From contig NZ_OY762974.1 of the NCBI RefSeq assembly GCF_963667135.1, positions 806,001-870,000 on the forward strand: DNA of 64,000 nucleotides. The letters run 5' to 3'. The notes under the pieces are model-generated. The model searched no databases. It saw nothing but the letters and a program-made list of their open reading frames with translations, and had not been told where the DNA came from. Position numbers and translations under genes: made by a program. This DNA comes from an uncultured Macellibacteroides sp. GTDB taxonomy: Bacteria > Bacteroidota > Bacteroidia > Bacteroidales > Tannerellaceae. This document shows positions 1 to 8,275 of this stretch, in pieces (within the stretch, counting starts at the first letter, position 1; each line of letters begins with the position of its first letter).

Positions 1-282
1 AGCAGGGTAAGCGACTGGCATCTGGGATTAGCGGGGGCACTTTCGGATCAGGTTGAATATCGTTTGCTTGGTACGGTGATGAATACGTACGGATCGCACA
101 GTCAGCCTTTCCGCAATATTAAAAGAGGCGTTTCCGGCTTGCTGGATATTACTTACAGACATCCGCAACTGAATGGGTGGAAGTTTACCGGTACAGTGGC
201 TGCTGATGGTCGCGAATTGTTTGGCAGAAGTCTGGGAGTAAGTCTTAGGATTACTAAAACCGGGTTACTCAAAGCCTGGTAA
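1..282 (+). CDS. C-terminal part of an outer-membrane beta-barrel protein, probably capsule assembly Wzi family (partial at window start)
   Basis: The open frame runs in from the left edge and gives 93 residues before TAA. It shows alternating polar/hydrophobic beta-strands typical of an outer-membrane barrel and ends with strands around LNGWKFTGTVAADG and a last strand GVSLRITKTG. The pattern of GW-(K/R)-F followed by a D-G-x-x-L-x-G loop and a final strand ending in KTG resembles the C-terminus of Bacteroidota Wzi-family capsule assembly proteins. That family call is from memory of the pattern; another barrel family is possible. It converges on the plsC-like gene with a 9-bp gap and no visible terminator. 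Confidence 0.5.
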   Translation, partial: SRVSDWHLGLAGALSDQVEYRLLGTVMNTYGSHSQPFRNIKRGVSGLLDITYRHPQLNGWKFTGTVAADGRELFGRSLGVSLRITKTGLLKAW

Positions 283-291
283 AATAGGTAA

Positions 292-1029
292 TTAACGGTA
301 ACAATTCCATAGCTCTGCAGAAATAGTCTGCCTGGTTTGTTCGGCCAATAATTCCAACCCTTTATGATTGGAATCAGCTCCTGCAGGAGAAACTGCAGGA
401 TGGATAATCATCTCCAGCGAATGCCTGCGCAGGTTAAGACTTCCTATGGGAAGTACTTCATAAGGGCCATTAAGCGTTATCGGAACCAAGGGCATGTTTA
501 GGTCTGTCGCCAACTGAAATGCTCCCTTGCGGAAGCGAACCATTTTCCCGTTGTACGTTCTGGATCCTTCAGGGAAAATTACGATAGATACACCGTTTGA
601 AAGATATTTTTCTGCTTCTCGAATGATGTTGGCCGTTCCCCCTGGAGTGGCTTTCTCTACAAAAATAAAGCCTGCTGCCCGGCAAGCATCTCCAACAAAA
701 GGAATTTTTTTAATACCAGACTTCATAACCCATTTAAAGGGAACACCCAGAAATCCATAAATCAGAAAGATGTCGAAAGCTCCCTGGTGATTGGACACAA
801 AAATACAGGATTGCCCGGAAGGTATGTTTTCTCGCCCGCGTACCTTAACAGGACACAAAGCTAAATGGCATGTAAGCCAGGACCATATTCTACCCGGCCA
901 ATAGGCAAATATTCGTTCTCCTCCCAAAAAGCACCCAACAATTGTTGTAAGTGCGGTTAATAAAGTTAGCACAAGAAACACAGGCACAAAAATAATCCAT
1001 GTGTATAGTATATACAGTATGCGCTTCAT
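292..1029 (-). CDS. 1-acyl-sn-glycerol-3-phosphate acyltransferase-like (PlsC/LPLAT family)
   Basis: Likely transfers an acyl chain to lysophosphatidic acid or a related lysolipid at the inner membrane during phospholipid synthesis. The 245-aa protein has an N-terminal hydrophobic segment (about residues 8-37), the acyltransferase box NHQGAFD (H81 and D86 of the HX4D motif) and the substrate-binding box FPEGSR (152-157). The ATG at 1029 was preferred over one 14 codons upstream because the membrane segment then starts at residue 1 and a TATCTTTG -7 element (1049-1056) lies inside the longer version. The exact acyl acceptor cannot be told from sequence. Confidence 0.85.
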   Translation of the reverse strand: MKRILYILYTWIIFVPVFLVLTLLTALTTIVGCFLGGERIFAYWPGRIWSWLTCHLALCPVKVRGRENIPSGQSCIFVSNHQGAFDIFLIYGFLGVPFKWVMKSGIKKIPFVGDACRAAGFIFVEKATPGGTANIIREAEKYLSNGVSIVIFPEGSRTYNGKMVRFRKGAFQLATDLNMPLVPITLNGPYEVLPIGSLNLRRHSLEMIIHPAVSPAGADSNHKGLELLAEQTRQTISAELWNCYR

Positions 1030-1048
1030 AGTGTTTAGTTTAGTAATC

Positions 1049-1056
1049 CAAAGATA
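1049..1056 (-). promoter_or_regulatory. Putative Bacteroidota -7 element for the acyltransferase gene
   Basis: The minus strand reads TATCTTTG, a perfect match to TAnnTTTG, 20 bp before the chosen start. No TTTG is seen at the -33 position. Confidence 0.45.
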
Positions 1057-1100
1057 AACGCAATTTTTCAAGGTTTTGGTATTTTTATTCTAAAATATTT

Positions 1101-1130
1101 TTTGAATCAGTATATTATTACTTTATTTGC
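1101..1130 (+). promoter_or_regulatory. Putative promoter of the 56-aa membrane protein gene
   Basis: TTTG at 1101-1104 is followed after 19 bp by TATTTGC (1124-1130), close to the Bacteroidota primary-sigma pattern. The ATG lies about 30 bp beyond the expected start of transcription. Confidence 0.6.
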
Positions 1131-1165
1131 ACCTAGAAAGAAAATAATTATAAAAATCTATACCC

Positions 1166-1336
1166 ATGAATGAATTAATTAAATCACTGGGAGTGATTGT
1201 ACTCCTTATAGGTGTACTTGTACTGATTGGTTCCATGTACACTGGAGCTACATCAAATTCTCCTTTATTGCTTGGTTTAGGACTTATTGTTGCCGGATTT
1301 TTATTTCATATTTTCCTTAACAAGAAAATGGAATAG
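1166..1336 (+). CDS. Small two-helix membrane protein (56 aa), unknown function
   Basis: A short gene of 56 codons ending in TAG. It begins MNELIKSLGVIVLLIGV and contains two strongly hydrophobic segments (about residues 7-23 and 33-50) joined by a short Ser/Thr/Asn loop, with a basic tail FLNKKME, so it should be a hairpin in the inner membrane. A promoter-like TTTG/TATTTGC pair sits upstream and a strong terminator hairpin follows 24 bp after the stop, which together argue for a real monocistronic gene. I do not know a function; no enzymatic motif is visible. Confidence 0.75.
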   Translation: MNELIKSLGVIVLLIGVLVLIGSMYTGATSNSPLLLGLGLIVAGFLFHIFLNKKME

Positions 1337-1360
1337 TCGGTCTGCCGGGTACAAGGGAAA

Positions 1361-1396
1361 AAGAGGCTGCATTCAATAGAATGCAGCCTCTTTTTT
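1361..1396. terminator. Bidirectional hairpin terminator
   Basis: Perfect 14-bp stem (AAGAGGCTGCATTC / GAATGCAGCCTCTT) with a 4-nt loop, T-rich on the right and A-rich on the left. It serves the small membrane protein gene on the plus strand and probably the convergent aminotransferase gene on the minus strand. Confidence 0.85.
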
Positions 1397-1398
1397 GT

Positions 1399-2433
1399 TT
1401 ACTTATTTTGCAGGTCGAGCCACTCATGAAGAGCTTCTACCAATTGCATGTTTTCGTCTCCCGTCTGCGTGGAAACACGGAAGTATGTTTCATCAAGTCC
1501 GCGAAAGTTAGATGCATCGCGGATGAGTATGCCATAGTTAACCAATAGCCATTCCTTTAAATCGGCAGCTACCCCTGTCTTAAGCCGGACAAGGAAGAAA
1601 GTAGTAGCAGTAGGTAATACTTCTATACCATCGAGTTTGTTAAGCTGATAGATAAATTCGGCAGTTTCGCGCTGCCACTTGCGTACAGGCAAAGTAAACT
1701 GAGCCGGATGTATCAATATATATTTGCTGGCTTCGATAGCAAATACATTAATTGACCATGGAATAAGGTATTTATTTACACGTTCTGTAATTTCCTGCGA
1801 GGCAATTATGTATCCGACACGAAGTCCGGGAATGTTGTATGCCTTGGAGATTGACTGTATGATAATCAGGTTGGGGTTGTTCTTTACATCGGAGGGCTTA
1901 AGAAGCTCTTCGGTGGTAAAGGCAACATAAGCCTGATCAATAATAAACATGGTTTTACGGTTGGCCGCAATGAGTGCAAGCAGTTCGGAACGATGAATCA
2001 TCCTTCCGTCGGGGTTGTTTGGATTACACATCCAACAAAAATCATATCCTTCGAAAGATACTTCCTGAAGATCGTCGCCAGTGGAGAAAAAGCTTATCGT
2101 ATGTTCGTGCAGACGACAGGCATCCTCGTATTCTGAAAACGAAGGAACAGCAATAAGCGAGCTGGCGCCTCTCCATGCCTGAGCCAGAAGGTAGAAAGCA
2201 CTTACGGAACCGTTGGTCATAACTACATTCTCCTCGCTTACTTCATGCCGGCGGGCCAACAACCTTTTAAGGGTCGCTGCATCCGGTTCCGGATAACGTG
2301 AAAGCTTGTCGAATTGCGTGTTTAGATGTTCTTTTAGTTTCTCGAGGTTTGCGCCATGCCAGACATTGGAGCTGAAATTGATTTTCACCTCTGTCTGGGA
2401 GTTAAAATAATCGTCACCGTGACCGAATAGCAT
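1399..2433 (-). CDS. PLP-dependent aminotransferase fold, L-threonine-O-3-phosphate decarboxylase (CobD)-like
   Basis: Class I/II PLP enzyme of 344 aa. The Schiff-base lysine is K197 in SISKAYNIPGLRVGY, the cofactor-binding Asn is in CNPNNPDG (134-143) and the pyridine Asp is D166. Several signatures favour CobD over histidinol-phosphate aminotransferase: the start GHGDD, LSRYPEPD, IPWSINVFA and the tail segment GILIRDASNFRGLDETYFRVS, all of which line up with Salmonella CobD as I recall it. CobD makes aminopropanol phosphate for the cobalamin nucleotide loop. There is no cobalamin operon here, but a cobalamin adenosyltransferase gene lies at the other end of the window. HisC-like activity remains possible. 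Confidence 0.7.
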   Translation of the reverse strand: MLFGHGDDYFNSQTEVKINFSSNVWHGANLEKLKEHLNTQFDKLSRYPEPDAATLKRLLARRHEVSEENVVMTNGSVSAFYLLAQAWRGASSLIAVPSFSEYEDACRLHEHTISFFSTGDDLQEVSFEGYDFCWMCNPNNPDGRMIHRSELLALIAANRKTMFIIDQAYVAFTTEELLKPSDVKNNPNLIIIQSISKAYNIPGLRVGYIIASQEITERVNKYLIPWSINVFAIEASKYILIHPAQFTLPVRKWQRETAEFIYQLNKLDGIEVLPTATTFFLVRLKTGVAADLKEWLLVNYGILIRDASNFRGLDETYFRVSTQTGDENMQLVEALHEWLDLQNK

Positions 2434-2480
2434 AATTGTATATTTTGTAATTAAAAAATCAGAGACCTTGATACTGAGAA

Positions 2481-2488
2481 CAAAAGTA
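2481..2488 (-). promoter_or_regulatory. Putative -7 element for the CobD-like gene
   Basis: Minus strand TACTTTTG, a perfect TAnnTTTG, 47 bp before the start codon and abutting the 3' end of the upstream gene. No clear -33 element, since that position falls in the upstream coding sequence. Confidence 0.45.
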
Positions 2489-2492
2489 CAAG

Positions 2493-5492
2493 TTATTTTT
2501 TAATTTCCCCATTAAAAGCCTTATAGATTGCATCCTGAATACGTGTACGGATATCCATTGCCCCCAAAGCATTATTTGCTCTGGTTGGATTTACTCGGTT
2601 ACTAAGGAATATATATATCAGCCGGTTATCCGGATCAATCCAAAAACAAGTACCCGTATAGCCGGTATGTCCGTAAACCGACCGGGGAGCCAGCAAACCG
2701 CACGAAGACAGGTTTGGATTTTCGGGACGGGGCTTATCATAACCAAGTCCGCGGTGCGAATTAGGACTCTTGCTCTGGGTGAAAAGCCTCAGTGTTTCAC
2801 TTTGCAGGAAGGTTTCTCCACCATAGCTTCCTCCGTTAAGCAACATCTGCAGCAGTTTGGCCAGATCGCCTGCATTGGAGAAAAGTCCGGCATTACCTGA
2901 TACTCCCCCCATAAAAGCAGCCGCCTCATCGTGCACATATCCCCGAAGCAGTTGGCGGCGCACAAAAAAATCGTCTTCGGTAGGGACTATCCACAAACTA
3001 TCTATCTTTTTCAAAGGGTTATACATGGTTGTCTGTGCCCCCAAACCCGAAGTAAAATAGTTATGAAGAATTTTGTCGAGCGACATGTTCATCTGCTGTT
3101 CGATTACCTGTTGCAACAAAATAAAGTTTATGCAACTGTACAGGTACTTACCCTGAGGGCCCAACGGAGACTGGGCTATAATGTGCATCATTGTATCGCG
3201 GAAAGCGGTGTTGAGATAAAAATTTCGTGCCACCTGAGTAGTGAATCCCGGCCGCAAAGTATCCGACACAAAGTTGCTCCGATACCTGAATGTTGTGTTG
3301 ACAAACGAACTGGCATCAAAGCGGCGGGGATGGGCTGCATCTTTCTTTTCGCTGTAAAGACTCCCCTTGAAAGTAGAGGAATCGATAGCAGAGGTATAGA
3401 ACGTTATAGAGGGTACAATGCCCGATTCGTGGTATAAAAGTTCGCGGATGCGTGTATCTTTTTTATTGGAATTCTGAAGCACTGGTACAAATTCGGAGAC
3501 CCTGCTATTAAGGTTAAAACCGTTCTTTTCGTAGGCCTTCATGAAAGCAGTAAGTGTTCCGGCTGCTTTGGACGATGAGGCCAGATCGTAAACAGCTCTG
3601 TCCGTTACCTGTTGATTTCCATCGTATGTATAATATCCAAAAGATTTATTGTAGATAATTATTCCGTCTTTTGCGACAAGGACCTGACAGCCCGGATAGG
3701 CTTTTGCCCGGAGACCTTCATTCACAATGGCGTCTATTTCGGAGAGCCGGTCGGAATTAAGCCCCACTGCTTCCGGCTCCTGATAGCTCAAGCGCACAGC
3801 CTCTGTATAAAGACCCGATTCGGCATAATACAAACCGGGGATGGTTACCGGCAATTTCCCTTTAGCTGCAATTCCTCCAAAAATCAGCTGGGCTGCATAT
3901 TCCTGGGCTGCCTCCGTATTCTCGTACCCCATTATCAATCCTTTTGCATTAGCCAAAGAAGCAGCATATTCTTTACAGAAGTATGGCAGGGTAAAGAAAG
4001 TAAAAAGAGTTTCTTTTTTTTCTGTAAGCCTGCGCAACACATCGTTCTCAGGTATCCTCACGGTATGAACGCTGCAAAGAATGAGATCGTAATCGTTCAA
4101 AGCCTTGTATACTTTGGCAATCTCGGCCGGCGTAGAAGTACGGGTGATAGAAAAACAGGCAACTGTATCGTACCGGTTTAACATGCTCTGAAAGGGATTC
4201 CCTGTATCATCGCCAATGGCCAGGGCTGCTATCTTTTTAGTTGCCAGCTTACGGACAGGGATAGCCTCGTTATCGTTTTTCAATAACGTGAGTCCCTCCG
4301 AATTGAGCCGGTTCGCCAGGTAAGCAGCGTGGGAAGTGTTAAGCCTTCCGCGCAATCCCCTAACATCCAACGGCTTATAATCAGACAAACCCGCAATATA
4401 TTTATACTGAAGAATCTTGATGCATTTCGCCTCTATGTCGCTTATGTCCAGCGTGCCGTTCATAACGGCCGCCTTTACCGCTTCGAAATCCGTTGCCGGT
4501 GCAGCCGGAGCCAACAACACATCGTTGCCAGCCAACAACGCCATCACACAAACATTGGTATCTTTTACTGCATCTGTAGCTCCCTTCATCGCCAGGGCAT
4601 CGGTAAACCGGAGTCCACGAAACCCAAGCTCATCATACAGCAGGTTGGTTACCACTTCCCGGGAAAGGGAGGTGGGTATTCCCGGACGTTTTCCGAGAGC
4701 CGGAACAAACAGATGCCCGGTCATGATTCCGGCAAAGCCATCACTGATATAACGGCGAAAAGGAGGCATCTCGATGCTATCCAACCGAAAGCGATCATGA
4801 AATACAGAGGGAAGCGTAAAATGGGAATCCTCGAATGTATCGCCATGGCCTGGAAAGTGCTTGGCGACAGACAAAACCCCTGCAGATTCGAGTCCGGTCG
4901 CATAGGCACTCCCCCGCTCAGCTACAGACTGAGGGTTTTCACCAAAGGAACGGATACCAATAACAGGATTTCCCGTGTTACTGTTTACATCGATAACAGG
5001 AGCAAAGTTGATATGAATACCCATTTCGCGGCACTGACGGCCTATCTCATAACCATAAGCCCGCAAAAGCGAAATATCCTCGATCGCACCAAGCATCATA
5101 TTACGGGGAAAACGGGGTGTTCCGGAAAGTCTCATCGAAAGCCCCCACTCGCCGTCGAGGGCAACCAGCAGAGGTACTCGTGCTGCATTTTGCAGTTGAT
5201 TGGTAACAGTGGCCTGGGTTACAGGGTCGCCTTTATAATATAGTATCCCTCCTATTTTCTGTTCGTTTACATAAGTAAGCAAGCGCGCCATATTACGCGT
5301 ATCAGTTGCCGGATCTGCAATAACCATAAAAAGCTGTCCGATTCTTTCATCAAACGACAGTGCGTCGAACACGGAATCTACCCATTGGGTCATCTTCACT
5401 TTATCAGCTGCAAGATACAACGCAGGTTCTGTTTGAGCCATAATTGGTCTGGCAAACAACATAAGCCAAAGGGCTATAATCAACTTCTTCAT
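2493..5492 (-). CDS. Glycoside hydrolase family 3 / class C beta-lactamase-like serine hydrolase fusion
   Basis: A 999-aa exported protein (signal peptide about 1-20, ending ...RPIMAQ). The first half is a GH3 domain of the beta-N-acetylhexosaminidase (NagZ) type: KHFPGHGDT near 211-219 supplies the His of the catalytic dyad and D298 in GFRGLRFTDALAMKG is the expected nucleophile. A GH3 C-terminal domain follows, then a penicillin-binding/beta-lactamase-like domain from about residue 590 with the SSSK catalytic motif near 650, a YSC in the YxN position, and HTG near the end. This architecture is known in Bacteroidota and fits peptidoglycan or muropeptide processing in the periplasm; the substrate is inference. 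The start at 5492 was preferred over one 9 codons upstream because the signal peptide then begins at the Met and a perfect promoter sits just ahead. Confidence 0.85.
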   Translation of the reverse strand: MKKLIIALWLMLFARPIMAQTEPALYLAADKVKMTQWVDSVFDALSFDERIGQLFMVIADPATDTRNMARLLTYVNEQKIGGILYYKGDPVTQATVTNQLQNAARVPLLVALDGEWGLSMRLSGTPRFPRNMMLGAIEDISLLRAYGYEIGRQCREMGIHINFAPVIDVNSNTGNPVIGIRSFGENPQSVAERGSAYATGLESAGVLSVAKHFPGHGDTFEDSHFTLPSVFHDRFRLDSIEMPPFRRYISDGFAGIMTGHLFVPALGKRPGIPTSLSREVVTNLLYDELGFRGLRFTDALAMKGATDAVKDTNVCVMALLAGNDVLLAPAAPATDFEAVKAAVMNGTLDISDIEAKCIKILQYKYIAGLSDYKPLDVRGLRGRLNTSHAAYLANRLNSEGLTLLKNDNEAIPVRKLATKKIAALAIGDDTGNPFQSMLNRYDTVACFSITRTSTPAEIAKVYKALNDYDLILCSVHTVRIPENDVLRRLTEKKETLFTFFTLPYFCKEYAASLANAKGLIMGYENTEAAQEYAAQLIFGGIAAKGKLPVTIPGLYYAESGLYTEAVRLSYQEPEAVGLNSDRLSEIDAIVNEGLRAKAYPGCQVLVAKDGIIIYNKSFGYYTYDGNQQVTDRAVYDLASSSKAAGTLTAFMKAYEKNGFNLNSRVSEFVPVLQNSNKKDTRIRELLYHESGIVPSITFYTSAIDSSTFKGSLYSEKKDAAHPRRFDASSFVNTTFRYRSNFVSDTLRPGFTTQVARNFYLNTAFRDTMMHIIAQSPLGPQGKYLYSCINFILLQQVIEQQMNMSLDKILHNYFTSGLGAQTTMYNPLKKIDSLWIVPTEDDFFVRRQLLRGYVHDEAAAFMGGVSGNAGLFSNAGDLAKLLQMLLNGGSYGGETFLQSETLRLFTQSKSPNSHRGLGYDKPRPENPNLSSCGLLAPRSVYGHTGYTGTCFWIDPDNRLIYIFLSNRVNPTRANNALGAMDIRTRIQDAIYKAFNGEIKK

Positions 5493-5516
5493 CTTTCTCG
5501 GTTCCTTTCTTACGTT

Positions 5517-5547
5517 CAAATATAGTTAAAAGTTTAGACTTTCCAAA
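5517..5547 (-). promoter_or_regulatory. Promoter of the GH3/serine hydrolase gene
   Basis: On the minus strand TTTG (5544-5547) is followed after exactly 19 bp by TATATTTG (5517-5524), matching both halves of the Bacteroidota consensus. It is divergent from the rplS promoter. Confidence 0.75.
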
Positions 5548-5562
5548 AAACTTATCCTCCAA

Positions 5563-5594
5563 TTTGGTTAACTCGCAAATATTCCGTTACTTTG
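5563..5594 (+). promoter_or_regulatory. Putative rplS promoter
   Basis: TTTG at 5563-5566 and TTACTTTG at 5587-5594. The expected transcript has a leader of about 80 nt before the ATG at 5680. Confidence 0.5.
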
Positions 5595-5679
5595 CATCGC
5601 TTTACGTAATCTCTGTCGGGAAAAGTAGCCCGTTACATTGCGTTTCGTTAAAAAAATCAATTAAAAAAGCTATAACACG

Positions 5680-6027
5680 ATGGACTTAATTAAAATTGCA
5701 GAGGAAGCTTTTTCTACAAAGCAAGAGCATCCTGCTTTTAAGAGTGGTGACACTGTTACCATTGCTTATCGCATCAAAGAAGGTAACAAGGAACGTATCC
5801 AGAACTACCGCGGTGTGGTAATCCGTATCTCAGGACACGGAGACAAAAAACGTTTCACCGTTCGTAAAATGTCTGACAACATTGGTGTAGAAAGAATTTT
5901 CCCTATGGATTCTCCATTTATCGAAAGCATTACGTTAAACAAAGTTGGTAAAGTTCGCAGAGCGAAATTGTATTACCTACGTGCGCTTACCGGTAAAAAG
6001 GCAAGAATCAAAGAAAAGAGAGTGTAA
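5680..6027 (+). CDS. rplS: 50S ribosomal protein L19
   Basis: The 115-aa product matches L19 throughout: FKSGDTVTIAYRIKEG near the start, the conserved RIQNYRGVVIRI segment, and the C-terminal GKKARIKEKR. L19 sits at the 30S-50S interface of the ribosome. The gene stands alone here with its own promoter and a strong terminator, apart from the trmD/rimM neighbours found in many other phyla. Confidence 0.97.
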   Translation: MDLIKIAEEAFSTKQEHPAFKSGDTVTIAYRIKEGNKERIQNYRGVVIRISGHGDKKRFTVRKMSDNIGVERIFPMDSPFIESITLNKVGKVRRAKLYYLRALTGKKARIKEKRV

Positions 6028-6053
6028 TTCTTACTCACTTTTTGAAGAATACA

Positions 6054-6090
6054 AAAAGGCTGCTCCCATCGGGATGCAGCCTTTTCTGTT
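6054..6090 (+). terminator. rplS terminator
   Basis: Ten-bp stem AAAAGGCTGC / GCAGCCTTTT (6054-6063 with 6076-6085), extended inward by TCCC/GGGA, then a T-rich tail. Confidence 0.85.
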
Positions 6091-6121
6091 TTAAGGACTA
6101 TAGTGTATGCCTAAAAGCATT

Positions 6122-6880
6122 TTAAACCTCAGCCGCTACCCAACGTTTAAAAAGAGGTGTTTTTGTTTTACTGATAATAATTCGTTCGGGCACAGAAATA
6201 TGGAGATTAACCGACAGTCTGCTGCCAAACCAAAGATCAATATCGCGAATGGCTTTACGTGCCACAATAAACTGCCTGTTTGCCCGGAAAAATGTTGACT
6301 CGTCAAGTTGTTCGCCCAAAGCATCTAACGTACGGTCTACCGGGTGAACCTTCCCATCTGCGGTGTAAGCTGTCACTTTTTCGTTAATGGTATAAAAGAA
6401 AAGCACCTCATCGACGGGCAGCGGATAAAACTTGTCCGCGCGCATAATAAGAAGATTTTTCAGCTGGTGTCGCGTGCGGATACTGGTATTAGTCTGCTGT
6501 ATATGACGAAGCCGTTCCTCGCTGGTAAAACGCCTCATCTTTTCGAGTGCCCGCGCCAACGAAACAGGGGTAATAGGTTTGAGCAGATAATCTATACTAT
6601 TTACCTGAAAAGCCTGTAAAGCATAGGAATCGTAGGCAGTTGTAAAGATAACGGGCGAAAGAATATCAACTTGCTCAAAAATACTGAAAGCTGAACCATC
6701 AGCAAGATGAATATCCATAAAGATAAGGTCTGGCGCCGGATTGTTTCTGAACCATGACACACTCTCTTCCACACTTTCAAGCTCAGCAATTACATCAATC
6801 GACGTTATCTGGTTATCGGACAGAATGGCCTTAAGGCTGTGAACAGCCGCAGTTTCATCTTCTATTATAATCGCTTTCAT
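6122..6880 (-). CDS. LytTR-family response regulator
   Basis: A 252-aa cytoplasmic transcription factor. Residues 1-115 are a receiver domain with the acidic pocket in IIIEDE (E7, D8), phospho-acceptor D56 in FMDIHLADG, T80/T81 and K101 in LLKP. Residues about 145-245 are a LytTR DNA-binding domain (motifs VDEVLFFYT, FFRANRQFIV). It lies 20 bp downstream of the LytS-like kinase gene and should be its partner. Binding sites may be the three direct repeats at 8140-8190 upstream of the kinase gene. The regulon cannot be deduced beyond that. Confidence 0.92.
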   Translation of the reverse strand: MKAIIIEDETAAVHSLKAILSDNQITSIDVIAELESVEESVSWFRNNPAPDLIFMDIHLADGSAFSIFEQVDILSPVIFTTAYDSYALQAFQVNSIDYLLKPITPVSLARALEKMRRFTSEERLRHIQQTNTSIRTRHQLKNLLIMRADKFYPLPVDEVLFFYTINEKVTAYTADGKVHPVDRTLDALGEQLDESTFFRANRQFIVARKAIRDIDLWFGSRLSVNLHISVPERIIISKTKTPLFKRWVAAEV

Positions 6881-6901
6881 ACACTTCTAATTTATTACTT
6901 G

Positions 6902-8092
6902 TCATGAGTTAACTAAGGGCAGAAAGACTTTAAAGTACTCCTTTCTGTTTGATATTTCCAAATCTTTACCGGTAAGCATTCGGTAACGCCCCCAAAGATT
7001 TTTCAGACCCAGTCCGCCCGCTTCCGGTTGTTCCCGTTTGGGTTGAATACGGTTGGATACAACCACCTTATTGTCGGATGTTGTATAAATATCTATCTGC
7101 AACGGATATTGCCGGCTGATTACATTGTGCTTTACCGCATTTTCGAGTAATGGAAGTATGCTGAGAATGGGCAGTTTGTAAAGTAACATCGAAGGATCCG
7201 CCTGAATAGAGGTGCCAAATTTACCTTCGTAACGCACTTGAAGCAGATATGTATAGGCTTTCACAAACTGGAGTTCCTCGGCCAATGTCACCATTTCCTT
7301 GTTGTTACTCTGCAAAATATATCTGAATACACTGGATAGTTCGTCCAGATAAGTGAGTGTTTGCTCCTGCTTTTGCTGCCGGATAAGTGCGCTGAGACCG
7401 TTGAGTGAATTAAAAAAGAAGTGAGGGTTAATTTGCCCCATCAGCGCATTGTAGCTGGTTTGCAACTTTTCGGATTTGAGCTGCTCGTAAGCCAGGTGCA
7501 TCTGTTGTTTGCTTCGCAGCAAACGGAGCAAAATCACACTCAGCATAATCACAAAAGTCACGAAGAGGTGTTCAAAAAACATTGGAAAAAAGAAGGGACC
7601 ATGCATCCCTGGTTTAAATCTATTCTGCAAATCGTTACTATCCGGCATTCCTTCGGGACGGACCGAGTTTATCATCTCTCTCATTCCATGGAGCTCTGGT
7701 CTGAAAATAAACTTTTCGCCTGGTAAAATATCAATTCCTAGTAAATCGTTTAAGACAAACTGACGGGCTACCGGAAATAAATTACAGAGAGCCCAACCGG
7801 TAAACATACCAACTACTAACAAAAATAGAATCGCACCGTATTCAGAATTACGGAAAAGGCGATTACCCAATGTATATATCTGCCCATTTATCACAAACAA
7901 AGCAAAGGCGTAAATAAAAAACCAGCTGATAGCAAAAAGGAGCATGTATTGCTGCTCGGGAGCCGATGGAAATGAGCTGGCAACTCCGGTAGCCATTTCA
8001 TAACTCCGCGTTACAAGCGGGAAGTTTACGAAGAGACTAAGAAGTCCGGAGACTACAAATCCGATCAAAAGATCGTTCGTTTTTGATTCCAT
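6902..8092 (-). CDS. LytS/YehU-type sensor histidine kinase
   Basis: A 396-aa inner-membrane protein. Hydrophobic segments lie near residues 8-24, 50-69, 85-106 and 172-192; a Pro/Met/Gly-rich stretch of about 60 residues (112-170) between the third and fourth may be the external sensing loop. The His_kinase domain has the phospho-accepting H224 in GQINPHFFFNSL, an N-box LLENAVKHN (N318) and a G-box GGLGLKN (359-365). The start at 8092 (MESKTN) was chosen over an in-frame ATG 16 codons upstream since it precedes the first helix directly and leaves room for a -7 element at 8116-8123. The input signal is unknown. Confidence 0.9.
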   Translation of the reverse strand: MESKTNDLLIGFVVSGLLSLFVNFPLVTRSYEMATGVASSFPSAPEQQYMLLFAISWFFIYAFALFVINGQIYTLGNRLFRNSEYGAILFLLVVGMFTGWALCNLFPVARQFVLNDLLGIDILPGEKFIFRPELHGMREMINSVRPEGMPDSNDLQNRFKPGMHGPFFFPMFFEHLFVTFVIMLSVILLRLLRSKQQMHLAYEQLKSEKLQTSYNALMGQINPHFFFNSLNGLSALIRQQKQEQTLTYLDELSSVFRYILQSNNKEMVTLAEELQFVKAYTYLLQVRYEGKFGTSIQADPSMLLYKLPILSILPLLENAVKHNVISRQYPLQIDIYTTSDNKVVVSNRIQPKREQPEAGGLGLKNLWGRYRMLTGKDLEISNRKEYFKVFLPLVNS

Positions 8093-8115
8093 GCAGAATA
8101 AATTATAACATACCA

Positions 8116-8123
8116 CAAATATA
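8116..8123 (-). promoter_or_regulatory. Putative -7 element for the LytS/LytTR operon
   Basis: Minus strand TATATTTG, a perfect TAnnTTTG, 23 bp before the kinase start. There is no TTTG at -33; instead the first TTTCGCCG repeat lies there, which would suit an activated promoter. Confidence 0.5.
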
Positions 8124-8139
8124 CAAGAAAATATGAGCA

Positions 8140-8190
8140 TTTCGCCGATCAGGATTTTCCGTTTCGCCGTTTATCAAGGGCGTTTCACCG
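8140..8190. promoter_or_regulatory. Three direct repeats, candidate LytTR operators
   Basis: TTTCGCCG at 8140-8147, TTTCGCCG at 8162-8169 and TTTCACCG at 8183-8190 are spaced by 22 and 21 bp. LytTR domains are known to bind pairs of imperfect 9-bp direct repeats about 21-22 bp apart, and this spacer separates a LytS/LytTR operon from a divergent LytTR gene. The assignment to these proteins is inference. Confidence 0.55.
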
Positions 8191-8221
8191 CCGAAAGAGG
8201 CTTACTGGACGGCCATTAACC

Positions 8222-8229
8222 TTTCTTTG
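8222..8229 (+). promoter_or_regulatory. Putative -7 element for the mini-LytTR gene
   Basis: TTTCTTTG, one mismatch from TAnnTTTG, about 47 bp before the ATG. The last TTTCACCG repeat ends 31 bp upstream of it. Confidence 0.4.
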
Positions 8230-8275
8230 CAGAATAAAGCGCTTTTTTTGCATCAGAACTAAAAATTACAGGACC

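Noticed and set aside
3612..4181. 189-codon plus-strand open frame inside the same gene
   Set aside because: Antisense shadow of the GH3/serine hydrolase coding sequence without signal or domain.
4329..5243. 304-codon plus-strand open frame opposite the GH3/serine hydrolase gene
   Set aside because: It is antisense to a well-supported enzyme gene, has no recognisable motif and a composition biased to basic and Ser residues, as expected from a shadow frame.
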